Shown piece after piece: positions 37,185 to 50,976 of a stretch of DNA of 64,000 bases (positions within the stretch are counted from its first letter, which is position 1; each line of letters begins with the position of its first letter). The notes under the pieces are model-generated. The model saw only the letters and a program-made list of their open reading frames with translations, was not told where the DNA came from and searched no databases. Made by a program: the position numbers and the translations under genes. Source of the DNA: Setoptus koraiensis (taxonomy: Eukaryota; Arthropoda); NCBI GenBank assembly GCA_048013815.1, contig CM106585.1, positions 23,808,001 through 23,872,000 on the forward strand, written 5' to 3'.

Positions 37185-37248
37185 GACAACAACGCCGACA
37201 ACAACAACAACAGCAACAGCAGCAACAACAACAGCAACAACAACAACT
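37185..37248. repeat. (CAA/CAG)n run
   Basis: Mixed CAA and CAG triplets over about 60 bp. Frames read Asn/Ser, Thr/Ala or Leu in turn; no flanking protein sequence supports coding. Confidence 0.9.
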
Positions 37249-37430
37249 GGTGCCGCTGGCCAGAGCCACTACAGCAAAGTAGCAGCTCGAATCAATACTT
37301 GTGTCGCTATGACCAAGACTGGCCAAGAAAGAACCGGATGTGTGCTTGTTGTTAGTTTCAATTTCTCTCGTCGTGTTACATAAGACCATGCTCAGTTGAT
37401 TCCGAGCGTGCCCATGATATGTGTCATGCA

Positions 37431-37467
37431 TGTGTGTGTGTGCGTGTGTGTGTGCGTGTGTGTGTGG
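37431..37467. repeat. (TG)n microsatellite with CG interruptions
   Basis: TG run broken by regularly spaced GCG units. The same interrupted pattern is seen at 38772-38826. Confidence 0.95.
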
Positions 37468-38771
37468 GTTGGTAGTTGGGGCGACTTTAGCATGGATCCG
37501 CACTCAATCTCAGATCGGTGGCGCCGTTTCAGAAGCCAATGTGCACGCGCGCCTCTTTTGCAAAGTGTCAGCTTGTGGTGACAAGCGCACACAAAAGGAG
37601 GGCTTGACCAGTGCGCCCCTGTAACAATTGCCAGCAATTGTACACACAATTGTTGTTTGTGTGTATCACTGATCTCAGCGGGAACATAACAAAACGGGCC
37701 CATTCCAGCCAATGCCAGCAACAGCAAATTCTAAACAAGACCACAATATCGCGCTATAGCGTTACATAGATCAGTCTGGCTGCTATCCTGCTGACCACGA
37801 GCTGTCTTTGTGCTCGTGCAAGTGTTATATATAGTGCCTAAACAGACTATATAGACAGGCAGCCAGACAGCCAGACAGCCAGACAAACAAACATTATTTG
37901 CATAATGAAATAACAGAATGCGCAAGATTGTTTGATAAAGTGAGCGCATGGAAAATATATCATTTTGCCATTCTCACACTATTAACAGTTTGCAATCATG
38001 TGAGCAGTAACGCGATACCATACATTTGCGCATATGAAGCGGTGAACAGATTAACGGCTAATGATAAAATCCGTGCCTATATATAAATATATATCTAGAC
38101 AACAACAACAACAACCATTATCAATTTAAGCAGCTCTCTCACTGGTTTTTTTTTCTGTTGGGCCCATATTATATATCATAATCTACACGGTAATGGTGTT
38201 ATTAATTTGCACAAAAGTTAAGTTTACAGATAGATTAGGTATAGAGACTGATGTAAATGTGCGAGTGCGATGTGTGATGTGTGAAACAAACAATTAAAGC
38301 CTCGCGCCTTTTTCTATTTGCGCAACCTCGGGCCCCATTCTCATTGGCACTCGCACTCACACTCATACAGTGCATGACCGGGCATGAAATGAAATCTGAT
38401 CTTAATTTTCATCCACACTTGGGATATACAAAAAGTTGGCAACTCATTATGTTCATCGGCTGTCGTCTCAATCGAGGCCCCGGCGCGTTACGCTGTCGCT
38501 GGCTATTGTACCTGACTGCTGAGTGTTACGCAACTTGTGGCCATCATGGCAGAGCCAAAGAGCAGTGAGCTTTGGGTGTCGGTTGAGCGATTTTAGTGCG
38601 AGCAAAACGATAAATCTTCGTCATGTGAGCCTGGCACCATTACAGTCATTAGACTCTTTTTATGGATCAATATACTGGCTCACATATATGGTATTATGTA
38701 TATACTGCGCCAGCCCAAGATGTGTATATATTGCGACTTTTGTTGTTACGTAACATTCGCTATTAGGTGGT

Positions 38772-38826
38772 TGTGTGTGCGTGTGTGTGCGTGTGTGTGC
38801 GTGTGTGTGTGCGTGTGTGTGTGTGT
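38772..38826. repeat. Compound (TG)n/(GCGTGTGT)n array
   Basis: GCGTGTGT units repeat about every 8-10 bp within a 55-bp TG run, giving a higher-order repeat. Alternating purine-pyrimidine sequence of this kind favours Z-DNA. Confidence 0.95.
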
Positions 38827-40264
38827 AAATCGATCAAACACTGGCGACCATCATCATCGACTTTTACGCCACTCAAGCAGCTCACATCGAGAGATCGGGC
38901 ACAATTTAACGGTGTGTAGTAGTTGTCATCATTAGTCACACCCTCGTAGACACTCTTTTGTTGTCGCCCTTTCCACTGCCGCTCGCCAATATCACCCCCG
39001 GGATGCTCCAGATATCATGCCTCAACATATTCCACAAACATGAGCACCCTAATGCCACTTTCACCGCTACCTGCGGCCTAGCGGACAAATCGGGCACTCC
39101 GCTCAGACTGAGCGGGACCCACAATGCGGGCCTCACAGTGTGAGCTGGCCTATTGATGGCCGTGGCTTGTGGTGTGGCAAGCGAATAATGTATAGAAGTA
39201 TATAGCCAACAGCAGCAACAACGGCAACAACAGCGGCAAAAACGGAATTGGCCGCTTTTTTGGTTTGCACGTTGTCGCCTGTGCTCGTCGGCTGCCGACT
39301 AACACTAAAAGTTGCCTCTTCAAATTGATTTATTACGTAATTCAATACCAGCCACACACCGCAGCGCAGCGCACCGGTTAGCGTTAGTCACTGATGGGCC
39401 ACTGATAACGCCAGCAACCTATTCCGTGAGCAGCGCCGCCAAGCAGCAACATTGGACGACACAAATGGAGACACTTAATGATCTCGGCCTTCCTCTACCT
39501 TACTTATTTAGTTTAGTCAACAACGCGCACATTTTAGTGGGCACGGCAAAACACAAACATCTCAATGGCCGGTGATGTCAGTGCGGCAGCAAGATAAAAC
39601 CAGCCAACTCAAGATGACGATGAAACCGCCAGAGACCCCATTGACGGGCCCATTCAATTTATTCTTTGTGGGTTGCTGCTGGCTGCCGACTGAACCAGTG
39701 AGTGGTGCAACGACAGCGTGGCTCTTTGAGCAAAACCACGCCAACGAGAAGAAAAGAAGGAGGCCAAAGAGACAGAGATTGGATAAAGGGAGCAAATTAC
39801 ACGGCTATTAATCGTGGCGTGCGCGCCCGTTCGCCGCGGCCCAAATTGATTTCATCCAGTTGCTCTTCTTTCTTCTCGACATCTCCCTCTATTTATACGT
39901 TTATACGTTTTTGCTTTCATACTTTTCTGCTCGTGTAACACCGTGCCAACGTGCCGGCAACCGATATAGTTTCGCGCGTATTACGCGCGTGTGACAATAA
40001 TGTCACATAATACGTTGATACGTTGGTCATAATGCCGCCAGAGTAGATACAAGAAGTAGGCAGAGGTGTCCACCATAATGATGTGAGTGTGTGTCTGTGT
40101 GTGTGTCTGCTACCATTTTCCAGCTAATACCTATGTCGACGCATCCAGCAACGGCCAAGTGGGGGCCATAGGTGGGCCAATGGGCCACCCTAGTGCCATA
40201 ATAGGGCGCCCACTGGGGCCAGCAGGGCGAATGGGGCGCGACTTTGTTTAGAAAGAAACGGTAT

Positions 40265-40279
40265 GCGCGCGCGCGCGCG
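40265..40279. repeat. (GC)n run, Z-DNA-prone
   Basis: Fifteen bases of uninterrupted alternating G and C. Pure CpG repeats are rare in animal genomes because methylated CpG decays; survival hints at low methylation. Confidence 0.95.
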
Positions 40280-43200
40280 ACCACAAACTAAATTCGGGCG
40301 TGTGGTTGACACGTTGCGGTTGCTGTCATTTGAATATCTCGTTGTAGTTTAAATACATCGTACCCACACACGTCGCAAACACACAGCTGATGACGTAACA
40401 ACTAACACCGGCCACAAAAAGGGCCTTTATCGGGTCTCGCTTGGTCCGGTTTAGTGCCATTCAAATGGACAGGATCCTCCATGACTGGTCTCTGAGGTGT
40501 CCGTAACATGCAGTCCGGACTCTGTCAGGCCGTTATGGTCCCATCTGTGAGTCAGTCGGATGCTCAGAGAGTAAAAATGGTGCCAATGTATCACTGAACT
40601 GTGAACTTATTAGCGCCAATTTTAGTCATGTGCTGGTGTCAACCATCGTTTTTCAGTCGGTTTCACCATTAAAAGCGAGCCAGTTGAATGACACTCTTTC
40701 GACAGGTGAAAGGTAGCAATCACTGACTTGTCAGAGAGTCAGCACGTAGAGCTTGATATCGGGGCGATAGAGAGAGTGAGGGGATTTGTTTTCATTTTGT
40801 CCGATCCCAACATCATTTATCATCTTGGGTCATTAAGGCACCGAATGCGACAAACATCCCACATATCATTATAAAGTCCGCACACTAATAAATGGATTTC
40901 AATTTGCGGAATTCGAGATCTTGTCCCATTCATTAGTGTGCAGACCTCATTCCAATACATATATGCACAAACACTTCCACAGCGCATTGAATGGTTGCGG
41001 AATGGCGCAACGATGTACAAATTGAATTTCAGTTCTCGAAGCTTGATTAGATACATTTTGTCACCAGGTCGAGTAGGTCACTCTGCCAGACAGAACATCT
41101 CCAGCTCTATTGATGAGATTGATTGCATGATGCGGAGAATTATATTTTTCAAATTACAAAATAGCACAGTTGCGTACAGTTGAAGCGTCATTAATCGGAA
41201 GTCAAGTTTTCTCATCCGTGTATATGATAGAGTAATGAAATATATTCAGATTGATGGGATGTTAGTCAATTTGAGCAATGTCGCCTGCTCAACAAGCCAC
41301 TAACTTAGAGAGTTATATAGTGACATTAGCGACACAATCACGAGTAGCGTCGACAGTAGAAAAACAAAAGGTACTTTTAGAAAGAAATAGTGTCCTCGCA
41401 CTATGGTGACTGCACTGATCAGGAGTAATGCACTGTTTACGAGTTAATGTGGGTGCGATACCTTTGCATGAACCAAACAAATGGCAACAAATGAATTGTA
41501 TGAGCAAATCAATCTTTTCACCGGTCATCAGTGATCAGGTGTCATCGGGTGATGTGTCATTGTGTGTGTATGGCCAGTGGTTGAGAGCGACCGACAAATA
41601 TCCGATTGTTTGTCTGGGCAAGCAACAAAACACCCGATTGGCGCCAGAGCGAACAGATAGAGTGATCATCAATCATTTGCTAGTGTCAGTTTGTCGAGCT
41701 TTCGTTTGGAGTGCTCGTTGGCCGGCAAACAACAATACTGACTACAATTCAATTACTATTACTGTTACTATTAGACGCGCACTATTCATATAGCACCACA
41801 CACTGGTAGCTTTGAGCAATTTGCACTTATTGACTGCGACTGAATGGAGAGCGTGCGCCTCATAATGTGTCGTAATAAGTATTACGTAATACGTATATAT
41901 CACACATTTATTTGTGTATATGTACTGTGGATTGCATAGATATCAATGGAGAGGGAGCCAGAATGCCAAAGAGCCAAACAGCCGCGCTTCGAGTGTGACT
42001 GCTAATACGATACACATAACACACATGATACACATAATGATACACATTATGATACACAAAGTGGCATAAGGCACAACAACAACAACAAGTAATATTATAG
42101 GCGCTAATATAGTCTATCTAATGGTCAATCTATTCTGACCACTAAGTGAACCTCGTCAGCTGTTGTTGTTGTCGCTGTTGTTGGTTAGTACACGCTTATA
42201 TACACTGCTATGTTGACACTGTTACTCATGATAAAATTAAATCATCATCGTGATGGTAACAGTAATAATGCGTTACAATGACGTAACAAACGTGCCGTCT
42301 ATTAACACAGTCTTGTGGTTGCTGTTGTTGGCGTTGTTGTTGCGCCTTTGCTGGCTCAAACATACATATGTATCAGTTGTCGTTGTTGGCGTCTGCACCG
42401 TTATTGTTATTGTTTCCACTGGCACCAGCATCATACATATGCAGTGGCTCAGAAATGTGATCGCTGACTGTGTTTTTATTATTATCACCATTCTCTCATT
42501 TCTGCGCCCTTCTCTGCACCGTTGTGTGGGGCCCATTCTGTGCACCATTATGCACTTGCCACTTGTGCCATTTTGCCGGCCTCAGCTGGCCTATAAGCCC
42601 CTGCAAGCATTGTGAACAAGCCACGGCAACATTCGAGCGTGCCCATTATTATGTAACGACGGCAACGGCCGTCGCGGTCAATCACCGTGGCATCGTGTGG
42701 CGAGCGAGTGTCGCGAGCAAGCTGCACGAGTCACTATAGGCCGAGCCCCCTCTCAACCCCGATTATAGGCGCACTTTGGCACCCTTGGCTCGCTCTTTGC
42801 ACTAGCACACACTTACGCAACAACAATAGCTAGCTCGCCAACACACAAACACTGACTTGACTTTTGCCTTCAGCTGTTACTTCAAGTCTAGTGCCTATAA
42901 GTTGGCTCGGCACACAGTTTGTGTTGCGCGTAACGGGCACCAGGTGAGCCAGGTGCCCGTTATGAGCGTCATGACTCATGAGCCTCAAGAGCGTTATGAG
43001 CTGCACGGAATTGGTGCGCTGTTGTCGGCACAGTAGCATTTTGGGCACAGTTTCAATGGATGCGTGTTTCGTGCACATCTGCATATCGTGCACATTTATG
43101 GCGATACAAATTGTGAGAGAGGCTCGCAATGTGTAAAATGCTGTTTCTGTGCCCAGCAGAGCACGAGCCAAGTGATGCTGCACTCGATAATTATTGAAAT

Positions 43201-44862
43201 GTCTGCACCGCGAGGAGAAGTGGAGCCCACTTCCGCTCGCAATCGTTTGCATCACTTCAACATGCGATCATCGGAGTCAAGCTGACGCCGGCAGCACACG
43301 ACAGCGGAACTGACGTGGCACGTTGTTGTTGTTGTCGTATGATTACTATTAATATTTGATTGTTATTAGTTGGTTTGGCAGCACCGCAAAAATTGACTTT
43401 TGCGCTTGTGTATGCTGGTACCTGGCCGGCGCTGCCAGTGTCGCACACGCTCGCTGCTTCACTGGCCTCACTGGCCTCACTGGCTGGCTGGCCGGTGGGC
43501 AAGAACAACAAGTTATTATTGAACCATTTTTTGAACTCTGACTCTTGTGTCATTGGCACTAATATTGCTGTCGTCGTAACAGTGTGTGCGTCGTGTCGAC
43601 CTCGTGCCGTTCGTGTTTGGCTTGAGCCGTTTGCAGTTGGAGCACGCGCCACATACGCGCCCTTACTCACAATATGATGACGACAATACAAATGTACGAA
43701 TGAATGATTGAATAAATTGTCAAAATTTATGAATGAACCATCCCTATGAATGAATCAATGCAATAATGCAACAATCAACCGGCGACCAGCGACCGCCAAC
43801 GGCCGACCGCCATGAGGCAACCGCCAACACGAGCAACGTGACACAGGCAACAGAGCACGTACAGGGCGCTAGTGAAAAATACACAGGTAAACTAATGACA
43901 GCAGCGGCAGCAGCAGCAGTCGCTAGTTTAGCAAGCAGTGATGCCGTAACGGCACTTTGTGTGCGCTGCGTCTCAGCTGCTTCCGGTTCTTGGTGACTCC
44001 CACAAAAGGTCGTATTTCACGTGTTTGCCATCAGCGTCAAATGGTAGCGATGCCACCATTAATAAATAATAATAATTGTCGGCTGCTGCAAATCAATCAA
44101 TGCTCACCATTATTTTACTTTGCTTTTCTTGCCTTGCACGCGCAATTTTTCCCTAATTTTTCCCTTCTTTTCTTTTCGCATCGGTCGGCATAGACGACGA
44201 TGACGACGACCGGCCCTCGTAACCAACAGCAGTGGCTCACCTAACAACATTGGCTCAGGGTTACGCTGGGTCGCGGGGGCGCCCGCCACAATCGGCGCCA
44301 CAACAGTCGCTGTCATTGTGCCCGAGCGACCGTTGTCACGCCGCCACCTAACACGACGATGACCACTGGTCAGCCACATCCTGTTTTCTGGCCGTCAGCG
44401 GTTGCCGGTTGGGCCAGTTTGGGCTAGTTTCGACCAGTTTCGGCCAGTTTGAGTGAGTTCATTGATTGATAGATCGGCGTCCCTCTCTTTCTCGGCTCAT
44501 GCACAGTATTGCATGATTGCTCGTTGCTCGTTGCACGGCTGTCATTTTCAAATGGCGTAAGCTGTTTGCTGTAAGCGGATTCTTGTGCATTCTTGTTCTT
44601 CATGTGTGGCAATCGCCAACACCAATTACCATTGCAAGCCCATGCCAAAAACATGTCAAGTTTGCTCGCTATCTCTCTGGCACAGTAATCCACACAATCC
44701 GTGTGCCTATCTCACAAGATTCATCTCAGATAAGTTTATTTTTGGTATGAAACGATTGCGTGATTTGCGTCATTTCGTTCATCTCTTGTTAACTTTTGCC
44801 TCTTCCATCGCAACCGCAACCTCATGCGTGCAACAACTCCTATTAGCGGTTACAGTAACAAT

Positions 44863-44863
44863 T

Positions 44864-44911
<48 letters not shown>

Positions 44912-44914
44912 TGC
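44863..44914. repeat. (TTG/CTG)n run
   Basis: Mixed TTG and CTG triplets over about 50 bp. Poly-Cys and poly-Leu frames arise from it; the reverse strand would be poly-Gln. No gene context supports either. Confidence 0.9.
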
Positions 44915-46650
44915 ACGCACGCCAACCTGGCGAATCAGCGACAACATCCTGTCAGGCGTCAGCTATTACCAGTCAGCTATTACCGGTCAGCTATGACTGG
45001 TCAGCTATTGGAGCAGTCGCTCACTGCAGCCATAAATGTTTGCTAATTTCAATCAGTTGAAATGTGCCCAAAAATATGAGCGATGAATAGAATAAACACA
45101 AATCAACTAGTGGTCATCCGATCGGCAATATCATTCATATTTGCGCGCTCGCTGTTTATTTGTTTGCTGGTTGAAGTTGCCGGCCAGCAATTGGCATTTC
45201 CGATATTCGCGCATGCAGCAAAAGGCAACAAATATACATAATATAATGATCGGGCGTTGATCTCGCAACAGCTCATGCTTTCATGATACATTTCAAACAT
45301 TTCACACCATTCAGCTCCGGCGTGCTGTCGGCGTCCCCATCAGTTGACAGCGTGCACAAAGCCACCAACTGCAACCTGTGGGTGCTCTCCCAGAAATAAT
45401 CGCTGGAATAATCGTGGCAAAGATCATCATTTTATGCTAATTTGCCATTAAATAATCAACGACAGCTTGCTTGCATCTGGCCACAGTTGCCGTTTGTTGC
45501 CATTTTGTCAACGTGGTCGCATTAGATTCTACAGCAAGCATAAGCTATTATGTAACATGTCAATAGATTGAGTGGCTGGACAAAGCAAAAATGTTGGCGT
45601 GCACACAACAACAAATGGCGACTGCGTTGATTGTCGGCATCGTTCATTAGAGTTGCTCATTTGCGATGATCAACTCGAATGAATGACACTCAATGTAAAT
45701 CAAGTGTCAGTCGGCATATGTTTGTTTGTATTTTGTGTTTTGCTTTGAATTGTCATGCGACGCCTGGCGTTGAATTTGTGTGAAGATGCTACACAGCAAA
45801 GTGATTAACTTATAGGCCAGTCTGGTCAGCGGTCAGCGCGCACTTATAGGTCTTGGCCAGGTCCTGTCGGGCTGGGCGAGTTGTTGTTGTTGGCGCTGAG
45901 TGTTAGTGGAAAGACTGGCGGCCATTGTGGGCACAACAATGGTCAGTTGTTGTGCTGTAATGCGTTGTTGTGCACAATGGTGGCCACACTTGGCGTGGCA
46001 GTGATTTTTCTCATTTTTCATATATCTCTGTCGGCTTGTATCTGTCGACTTGTATGTGTCGACTTGTATGTGTGGCGGCGGCGTGTATGGCGGCACATTC
46101 ATGTGTGAATGTATGAATGTACGAATGCATGTTGACACACCAACAACAAGAGCAACAACAAGCGCAACAACAAGCGCAACACGCACTACACACACGACAT
46201 CGCATACAGCGACCACAGAAACAGGCAGAGAGAGAGAGAGCAGTCGAGAAGTAGAGCGTCAACAGAGGAGAGAAGCCAAGAAGAAGTTGCGAGAGAAACA
46301 AATTGTCAAGTATGAATTGTATTGAATTCAATTTCCGGTCAACTGTCGTGCCATAGAAATTGGCGCATTTGTTTGCGGTGCCGGTCAGTCGTTGAATGGA
46401 TGCTGCTGGCGACACACACACACACGCTCTCGTAACAGTTGAGGCCAGTGACAGTTGAGGCTGTTGCCAGTGGGCCGCACCGGGTTGCCGCCCCCGACTC
46501 AACTGTGATTATTAGTGGCATACAAAGTATCTCTTGGCTTGCTCATATCTCATAACTGCGCATGTGTTTGTGTGCGTGCTCTATTATTAGTGGCACCATC
46601 AAGTTGCCACTTCCTCTTACTAATCGATGCCACCATTTGCTAGCCTACAG

Positions 46651-46745
46651 TTGCTGTTGTTGCAGTTGTTGTTGTTGTCGCAGTTGTTGCTGTTGTTGTT
46701 GTTGTTGCTGCTGCTGTTGTTGCTGCTGTTACTGCTGTTGTTGGT
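46651..46745. repeat. Long (TTG/CTG)n run
   Basis: About 95 bp of TTG and CTG triplets, the longest non-coding triplet run in the window. It has the same composition as the coding Gln runs in the COUP-TF and GABA-B-like exons but lies far from either. Confidence 0.9.
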
Positions 46746-49700
46746 GTGGTTGTTGTCGCTCGTTGCCAGTGCCCGCAATCGCAATCTCCAGAGTCAGTGG
46801 TCAGTGGTCAGCGGTGCAAATGCAAATGATCGCAGTGATGGTTTAAATATTCAAATATTGTTCATTACAGAACAGTAAGATTATACACATGGCATGGCCG
46901 CCAGTCGCATTAGTGATAGCCGATTTGCACTCTCGTGAACAGATTGTGTCCAGCGTGCCTCTCATTCGAACAACATCTAAATCATTTGTGAGCCATTCAA
47001 ATCAATCGAAAGCTGACCAGTGCACTGACTGTTGGCTTGAGCCACTGACAGTTGGCGGCTCAAGCCAAAAGATTTCAAGATTTCAAGCGAACAAGGTCAG
47101 TCAAGAGTTAAAGTGACATTAGATGAAACGAGACGATAATAAGCGATATGTAAGCACAATAATATCATTATTGTCGCTCACTTCATTCACATTGTCACCA
47201 TTGTGAGACTCGCACACTGAACCACCAAGCAATCACTGACCGGCCACCGGCGACCAGTGACCATTGACCATCAAACTGACCACAACACAGACACTTGCCG
47301 CTACTCTTTTCTCACTCGTACAATATCGCACTATCGCACCAAATGCGATGGTGCGATATGAGAAACGACGCGACACGATATTGCAAATTATAAATGGCGG
47401 CCGCGTCTCGTGCCGGGGCCAGCGAAATGTTGCCACAAATTTCATGTCCGTTGTCTCATCTATCCTTTCATGTCTGACCGTTGGCTGACGTTGCGGTCTG
47501 CTGCCAGCTTTCTGCTTGACTTGCGTCCGGTAGATGGCTGATCAGCGGCGGCCAGCAATCAACATTTTGGTCATATCATTCTAATGGCGATGAAGCTCGC
47601 CGTAATGTCAACCGTTTCAGCGCACAACTTTTTCAACAACTTTTTCAAACTTGTTTAAACAGTTGTGCCCAGTGCCGCCACTAGAGGGCGCTATTGAAGA
47701 GCTCAACTTGAGCCGGCTTGTCACATTGTCGGTGGGACAGTTTCAATGTCAGTTATTTCGCCAGTATATGGTGACAATACGAATACATGTCCATGTATTC
47801 AATTCAACAGTGTCACAATAGACCGTCAGTGTTCTGCTGCAACCGGGTCAATCAGTTTATTAAGTGAAACATTTTTATTGGACGCGCGATTGTTTGGCCT
47901 GTTTCCAGTGACCACCCATCGGTTTGCATCAGTATGCGAGCCAGTTGTTTATCCCTTGTTTGGCTGGCGCTTTATCCGTTGTTTGTGTGGCGCTAACCAT
48001 GCTGAGGCTCGTCATATCTGCCGGTCGCCCCATTGACAGCGTCACTCATCATGTTAACGTCTCACATCGCGCGTTGTCGCCGGTCGCCCGTCGTCTGAAG
48101 CTTTCGGCGTTCGCTAGTCGGTGGTCGCCGGCAGTGATTTTGCGCGCATATCAAATTAGACTGTGCGATATGCCAACGTGACTCAGTGGGCCCAGTGCAA
48201 ATCGGAAGCAGGCCAACGTTATATGCGACGGCATACATTATCTGTGTCGAACGGCGAAGTTGCTGCTTGTTAAATTGTCATTGTTGCCGTTGCTGATTGA
48301 TTGAAACTGTCGTCCGATGATTTTTATGAATTATCTCTTTTTGCTGGCTCCCGCTTTTTTGCTGCCTTAAAACAGCCACCGGCAGCAACAAGACTTGGCC
48401 ATAACTGCGCCGCACAAATAAATATGGCACAGAGATGACAAAATACACAGTTGGCCCCCCACCACCCAACAAACAAATGTCATGCGTATAACAGGGCCAC
48501 CACCGGCGACACCTATAAACGGGGGCAGCCGTCGAAAGAAATCTCGTTCTCACAACATACATCACATTATATCACATCATATCATATCGTATCATATCGC
48601 ACCATATCGTATCGTGTCGGCCATGTCATCGTGTCGACGTGCATGTTGATTATGAATGTGCGAGCGCCGATTGTCGCCGGGGCCTCATTACATGCATCGG
48701 AAATATCCGATATCTTTGCGCAAGGCGATTTCGTGCACGTCAAGTCGCACAACAAGCGACAATGCATAATTGTGGCTCAGTTGGCCCCGAAACTGCGCAA
48801 CTTGACCGCTGTGATACAATCGCGCTGACAGAGCCGGCGAGCGTGGTCCCCTCCGTGGTGCCCATTAAAATATATATCGCTCACGCTTGTGAGACACTGG
48901 TCGCCTCAATGACACCGCTGTCTGTTTGCTATTTACTGTTTACTGTTCGCTATTTACTGTTTGCCTCGTCATCGTCACATCATGACACATGTCCACAAAC
49001 AAAACCGCCCGAAGTTTACCTAGTTTTTTAGCGCCATCATTACAAGCGCGTATATTCACTCTGTGCCACACACTCTGTGGCATATCCGTGGCATATCCAC
49101 GGCATGTCCATGGCATATCCATGGCATATCTGTGGCATGCCAAGTTGGTCAAAGCGCCACTAAATCAAATGCTGTGACAACAATAAGTTGATCCACCTAG
49201 GGTATAATTGTGCCAAAAGTATCATAGCGTGAGATTGTTGGTTCCTGTCGCCTGTGCCGCTGTGCACGCCGTATGTGCATACTGTGCTTGCGTGCGCTTT
49301 GTCGCAGTTTGTGCAGTGCAAAAAATATTGGCCAGTTTAGCCAATATTTAGATACAATCTGGCCTAGGCCCACAACCATTACTTGCAACTGTTATATATT
49401 ATATATTGTATTTTGTGCCATAGAGCAACAGAGCTGAGAAACATAAATATTGAAAAAAGCTGAGCAAACAAAGGGGATTAGAGCGAGCGTGCACAGTGAG
49501 CCAAGGCGAGAAGGTCGCGCCATCGGTAGCTCGGGGTGCTCGACTTTCAACGACTTTTCGAGTCAACAGGCGCCACAACGATTATATCACAGCGCATTAT
49601 GTTTTATCTTTTGGTGGCTGCAACGTGAGGCTATATGATCGGCGACACAAGATTGTCGCTTGTTGTGGACAGCGAGCCAAGGAGAGAGCGCGGCCGGTGG

Positions 49701-50942
49701 GCGAGTTGCGAGCGGTCACTGAGCCAAACAACAGACGTTTGCGGCCCCCTCAACAGTGTCGATGGGGCCGTAAAAGAGAGCAAACAACTGATAAAAAGAG
49801 GGATAAGAAACAACTGGCTTCTTATGGCTCTCTTTTTATCCCTGGCACTTTGCGCCGGCAACAATGGTGGCCACAAGTTAACCGCGCGCCTCACCGATTC
49901 AGGTCAATCTGTGTGTGTGTGTGTGTTCAATTAATATCAATACAACAATACTAATAATATCAATACAACCCATAGAACAAGGGCATTAAATTGAGGAAAT
50001 TGTCACTGGCAACTGTCGGAGCGACACGACGAGAGTCAACATGAACGCCGGTCAGAGAGCGCCGATGGCCCGGCACAACAATGAGCAATTGTAAATAAAT
50101 AATCTGCGCTTCTCACACACTTCTTATCCGTGTTCTTTTGGCGATTATTGTCGCTCTCGTTGTGATCATTAGAGTGACAGTGAGTCCGGTTATGCACATT
50201 GATTGACTTCTGTCGCGCTGCGTCGTGCCCGTAAATGCAACCGGCCGCAAAACAACCACGACAGCAAATAAGTCGATCACACATTATCTCTGGCTATTTA
50301 CATGCTCGTTTATTGGCCAGTGGTGGCAAAGCATCAAACGATAAAACTGTAAGACCATGCATGAGACAACAGCGAACCGAGTGACAGTAAAAAAGAAACT
50401 ATTCGGACACAACATTGAAAAGTAATCTCCGCTCCGCACCGCTCCGTTTCGCGTCCTCCGTTCTGCGCTCTGGCCCGGCCGCTCAAGTTGGCGCAAAAGT
50501 CGCCGTTGCCCGCTCGAGGACACGGGCCCCGACGACTGACCTTATGGCCACCTAAGCTGACCTCAGCTCAAGCCGGCCGGCGGCGCCGGTAGTCGCAAGA
50601 TCGCGCACGAGCTGCACACCGACAACAATTGCACGCGTTATAGCGAACGGCGAGCGGCACATTTCGCGGTGTCGGTTCACGTTGGGGCACAACCGTCACC
50701 TCCTGTTGCGCCAACTGCACGCCGTACAATACCTGGCAATACCGGGCTGGCATGCAGTGTACGTGTCGAGTAGCGACAGAAGAAGTGTCATATCTGTGCG
50801 CGATGTTCGGGCCCCATCTTGCGACAGACCCAAAGTCAGCATCTCGTGTGCGTGTGTGTGTGTGTACGGCCTCGGGGCTATCATGTAAATGATGACCATA
50901 ATGATAACGATAATCACGACAATCGCCCGATGTTTGCCGGCC

Positions 50943-50943
<1 letters not shown>

Positions 50944-50975
<32 letters not shown>
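50944..50975. repeat. (CA)16 microsatellite
   Basis: Uninterrupted AC run of 32 bp, useful as a length-polymorphic marker. Confidence 0.97.

Positions 50976-50976
<1 letters not shown>

Noticed and set aside
40820-41183. Opposed open frames and an imperfect inverted repeat (ACACTAATAAATGG / CCATTCATTAGTGT)
   Set aside because: The arms match imperfectly over a short length, without target duplication, and neither frame has a recognisable domain.
44585-45046. 153-codon plus frame with a poly-Cys run
   Set aside because: The run is a frame of the TTG/CTG repeat and the rest lacks any domain; an overlapping frame gives poly-Leu equally well.
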